Assembly (NCBI RefSeq): GCF_000189635.1
Contig: NW_002476157.1
Coordinates: 744,001 to 808,000, forward strand
Direction of reading: 5' to 3'
DNA: 64,000 nucleotides
From: Tetrahymena thermophila SB210
Lineage: Eukaryota > Ciliophora > Oligohymenophorea > Hymenostomatida > Tetrahymenidae
Below are positions 62,314 through 64,000 of the stretch, piece by piece. Under the pieces are notes generated by a model that ran no database searches, had not been told where the DNA came from, and saw nothing but the letters and a program-made list of their open reading frames with translations. Both the position numbers and the translations under genes were made by a program. Positions within the stretch are counted from its first letter, which is position 1. Each line of letters opens with the position of its first letter.

Positions 62314-64000
62314 AAATATAACTTTAAAATATTTTTATAGCTTCAATTAATAAGTAAATAAATATATTTAAATGTAATTGTTTTTTTTATATTAATATTT
62401 TATTAATTATTTTTTAAAAAATGCTATTTTCCAAATTAATTTCAAATTCTTATTAATAATAATATTTTATAAGTTAAAATATCTAAAAATAATTATTTAA
62501 ATAATATATAATACATCTTTAATAATTAATTCCCTAAATTCTAAATTAGGAGATAAAAAAAATATAAAAATTAAAATATTAATCTTCAAATTATTGTTAC
62601 TTCTTATTTTGAAAATCAATTAACTGGGTGGATCATAAAATACATTTTAATTTATAATTGTTGTATTTTTTTTTATTAAAAATAAATAATATTTAAAATA
62701 TTTTAAAAAATCGATAGTATTTTTACCCCCTTGTAAATTTATAAGTAAATATTAAAAATAAATCCTAATTTTTCATTTATTAATGGATAATTAAAAAAAC
62801 AGGATACAATATAAATTATCCATATTTTATTCAATCTAATTTTTCTTTAGGGTATACTAATTATATTAATAGAGAAAAATAAAAAATAGAATTTTTTAAT
62901 TGTTTAGAAAGTGTATCAACAATATTTAATTTCAACTATTAAAAGGTAAATCATATTCAACAAAGACGTTTTAAGTAAAATAGTTATATTTTATTTCAAA
63001 ACGAACTAATCTTAAAGCTTTTTTAACTAAATTTATTTTAATTAAATTATTAAAAGTTGTTTGAATAGCAAGTTTATTAACTGTGATATCTAAATAAATG
63101 AGTGATTTGAGCATTTAAATACTTTAACTAATAGTTTATAACACATCAGAAGAATTACTTTTAAAAAATAATTTTTTTAATTATCATTTTTATATATTTA
63201 ATTAATTAATTAATTACTTTATGTTGATAATAAGAAATCTGAGCCTGTTAAATTTTACTAATTACTCAAAAATATAATTAAAACTCTTGTCTTCTAAGTA
63301 ATTATAACTTTTAAGAATTAAAAAATTTATTATTAAAATTAAATGTTATTCATATTTTTATCTATTTACCAAAGTCCTAAATTTAGAAATTCTAGATTTT
63401 GTAAATTTGAAATACTATTTATTAAATAAATTAATCCTTCATTTCGTAAACAACTTGCTCTGTATTATTTTAAGTTAAATTATAATTAAAACAGTTATTA
63501 AAAATAAAATTACATAAGATCAAGACAAAGGTATTTTAGTGAAGATTATTTTGCTAATATTTCAGATATTCTTATTAAACCTTTACTTCCAACAGGCACA
63601 TAACTTTATTTTAAATTATAAATAAATAAAATTTATCATAATAATAATAAAATTAAATTTCTATGTAAACATTAGATTTTACCTTAAAATTATTTTTACT
63701 GCTTCTAAATTTTGTGCATATTAAAAAAAATTGTTTAATAAAGTACTAATTTCTTAAAACCCTATTTTATTTTTTCTAAAAATACAAAAATTATTAAATT
63801 TTAAATTAGGTTATTTGCTAAAACTATAGTTTATTTATTTTCCTTGATAGAGATTTAAAGAATTTAAACTATGCTGATTAACCAACATTAAATTATGATA
63901 AAGAGAATTAAATATAAATAAAGCATTTATTTTATATATGAAATCTTTAAGCTTATACTTTAAATTTAAAGAAACTGTCTTTAGATCTAACTGCTAAGTT
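62314..64000. other. Gene-free AT-rich end of window
   Basis: Over 1.6 kb of AT-rich sequence without a frame of coding character, RNA gene or repeat that I can support. Confidence 0.5.

Noticed and set aside
1-64000. tRNA genes, CRISPR arrays, telomeric GGGGTT repeats, bacterial-type operons
   Set aside because: I saw no tRNA box B/T-loop pattern outside coding DNA, no spaced direct repeats and no telomere repeats.

Overview
The window reads as macronuclear DNA of a Tetrahymena-like ciliate. It is extremely AT-rich, and long reading frames appear only if TAA and TAG are read as glutamine and TGA is the sole stop. Introns are short, AT-rich and GT..AG, and the six 5S rRNA genes look like Tetrahymena 5S. 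Standard-code ORF calling shreds nearly every gene here. All models below were rebuilt by eye with the ciliate code, including splice phases; no alignment or database search was run.

Left part (1-21 kb): the 3' end of a sugar-transporter-type MFS gene; a tandem array of six 5S rRNA genes; a small unrecognised gene with a possible jelly-roll fold; a 1,624-aa Gln-rich protein with Sfi1-like centrin-binding repeats (minus strand); and a 752-aa WD-repeat-like protein with a His run (minus strand). Next come an ABHD17-like alpha/beta hydrolase that has lost its nucleophile serine and a PIG-O-like GPI ethanolamine-phosphate transferase that has lost its metal-binding motifs. A coding-like but disrupted stretch follows at 19.7-20.9 kb.

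Middle (21-43 kb): RNR2, the ribonucleotide reductase small subunit, with one intron. Then come two tandem, nearly identical 1,446-aa two-TM sensor-like proteins (extracellular Cache-like region, TPR, C-terminal VWA-like region). After these lies a roughly 1,917-aa membrane protein with LVIVD-type propeller repeats and cadherin-like segments.

Right part (43-57 kb): a segmentally duplicated unit of about 5 kb. Each copy holds a secreted or GPI-anchored 16-cysteine protein (plus strand) and a convergent leucine-rich-repeat gene (minus strand) built from one-repeat exons joined almost entirely by phase-2 introns. Two decayed fragments of the tandem sensor gene flank the first unit. They look like the two halves of a third copy split by that unit, and palindromes sit at one junction.

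End (57-64 kb): an 863-aa N/Q-rich multi-pass membrane protein and a sarcosine-oxidase-type flavoprotein, then gene-free AT-rich DNA.
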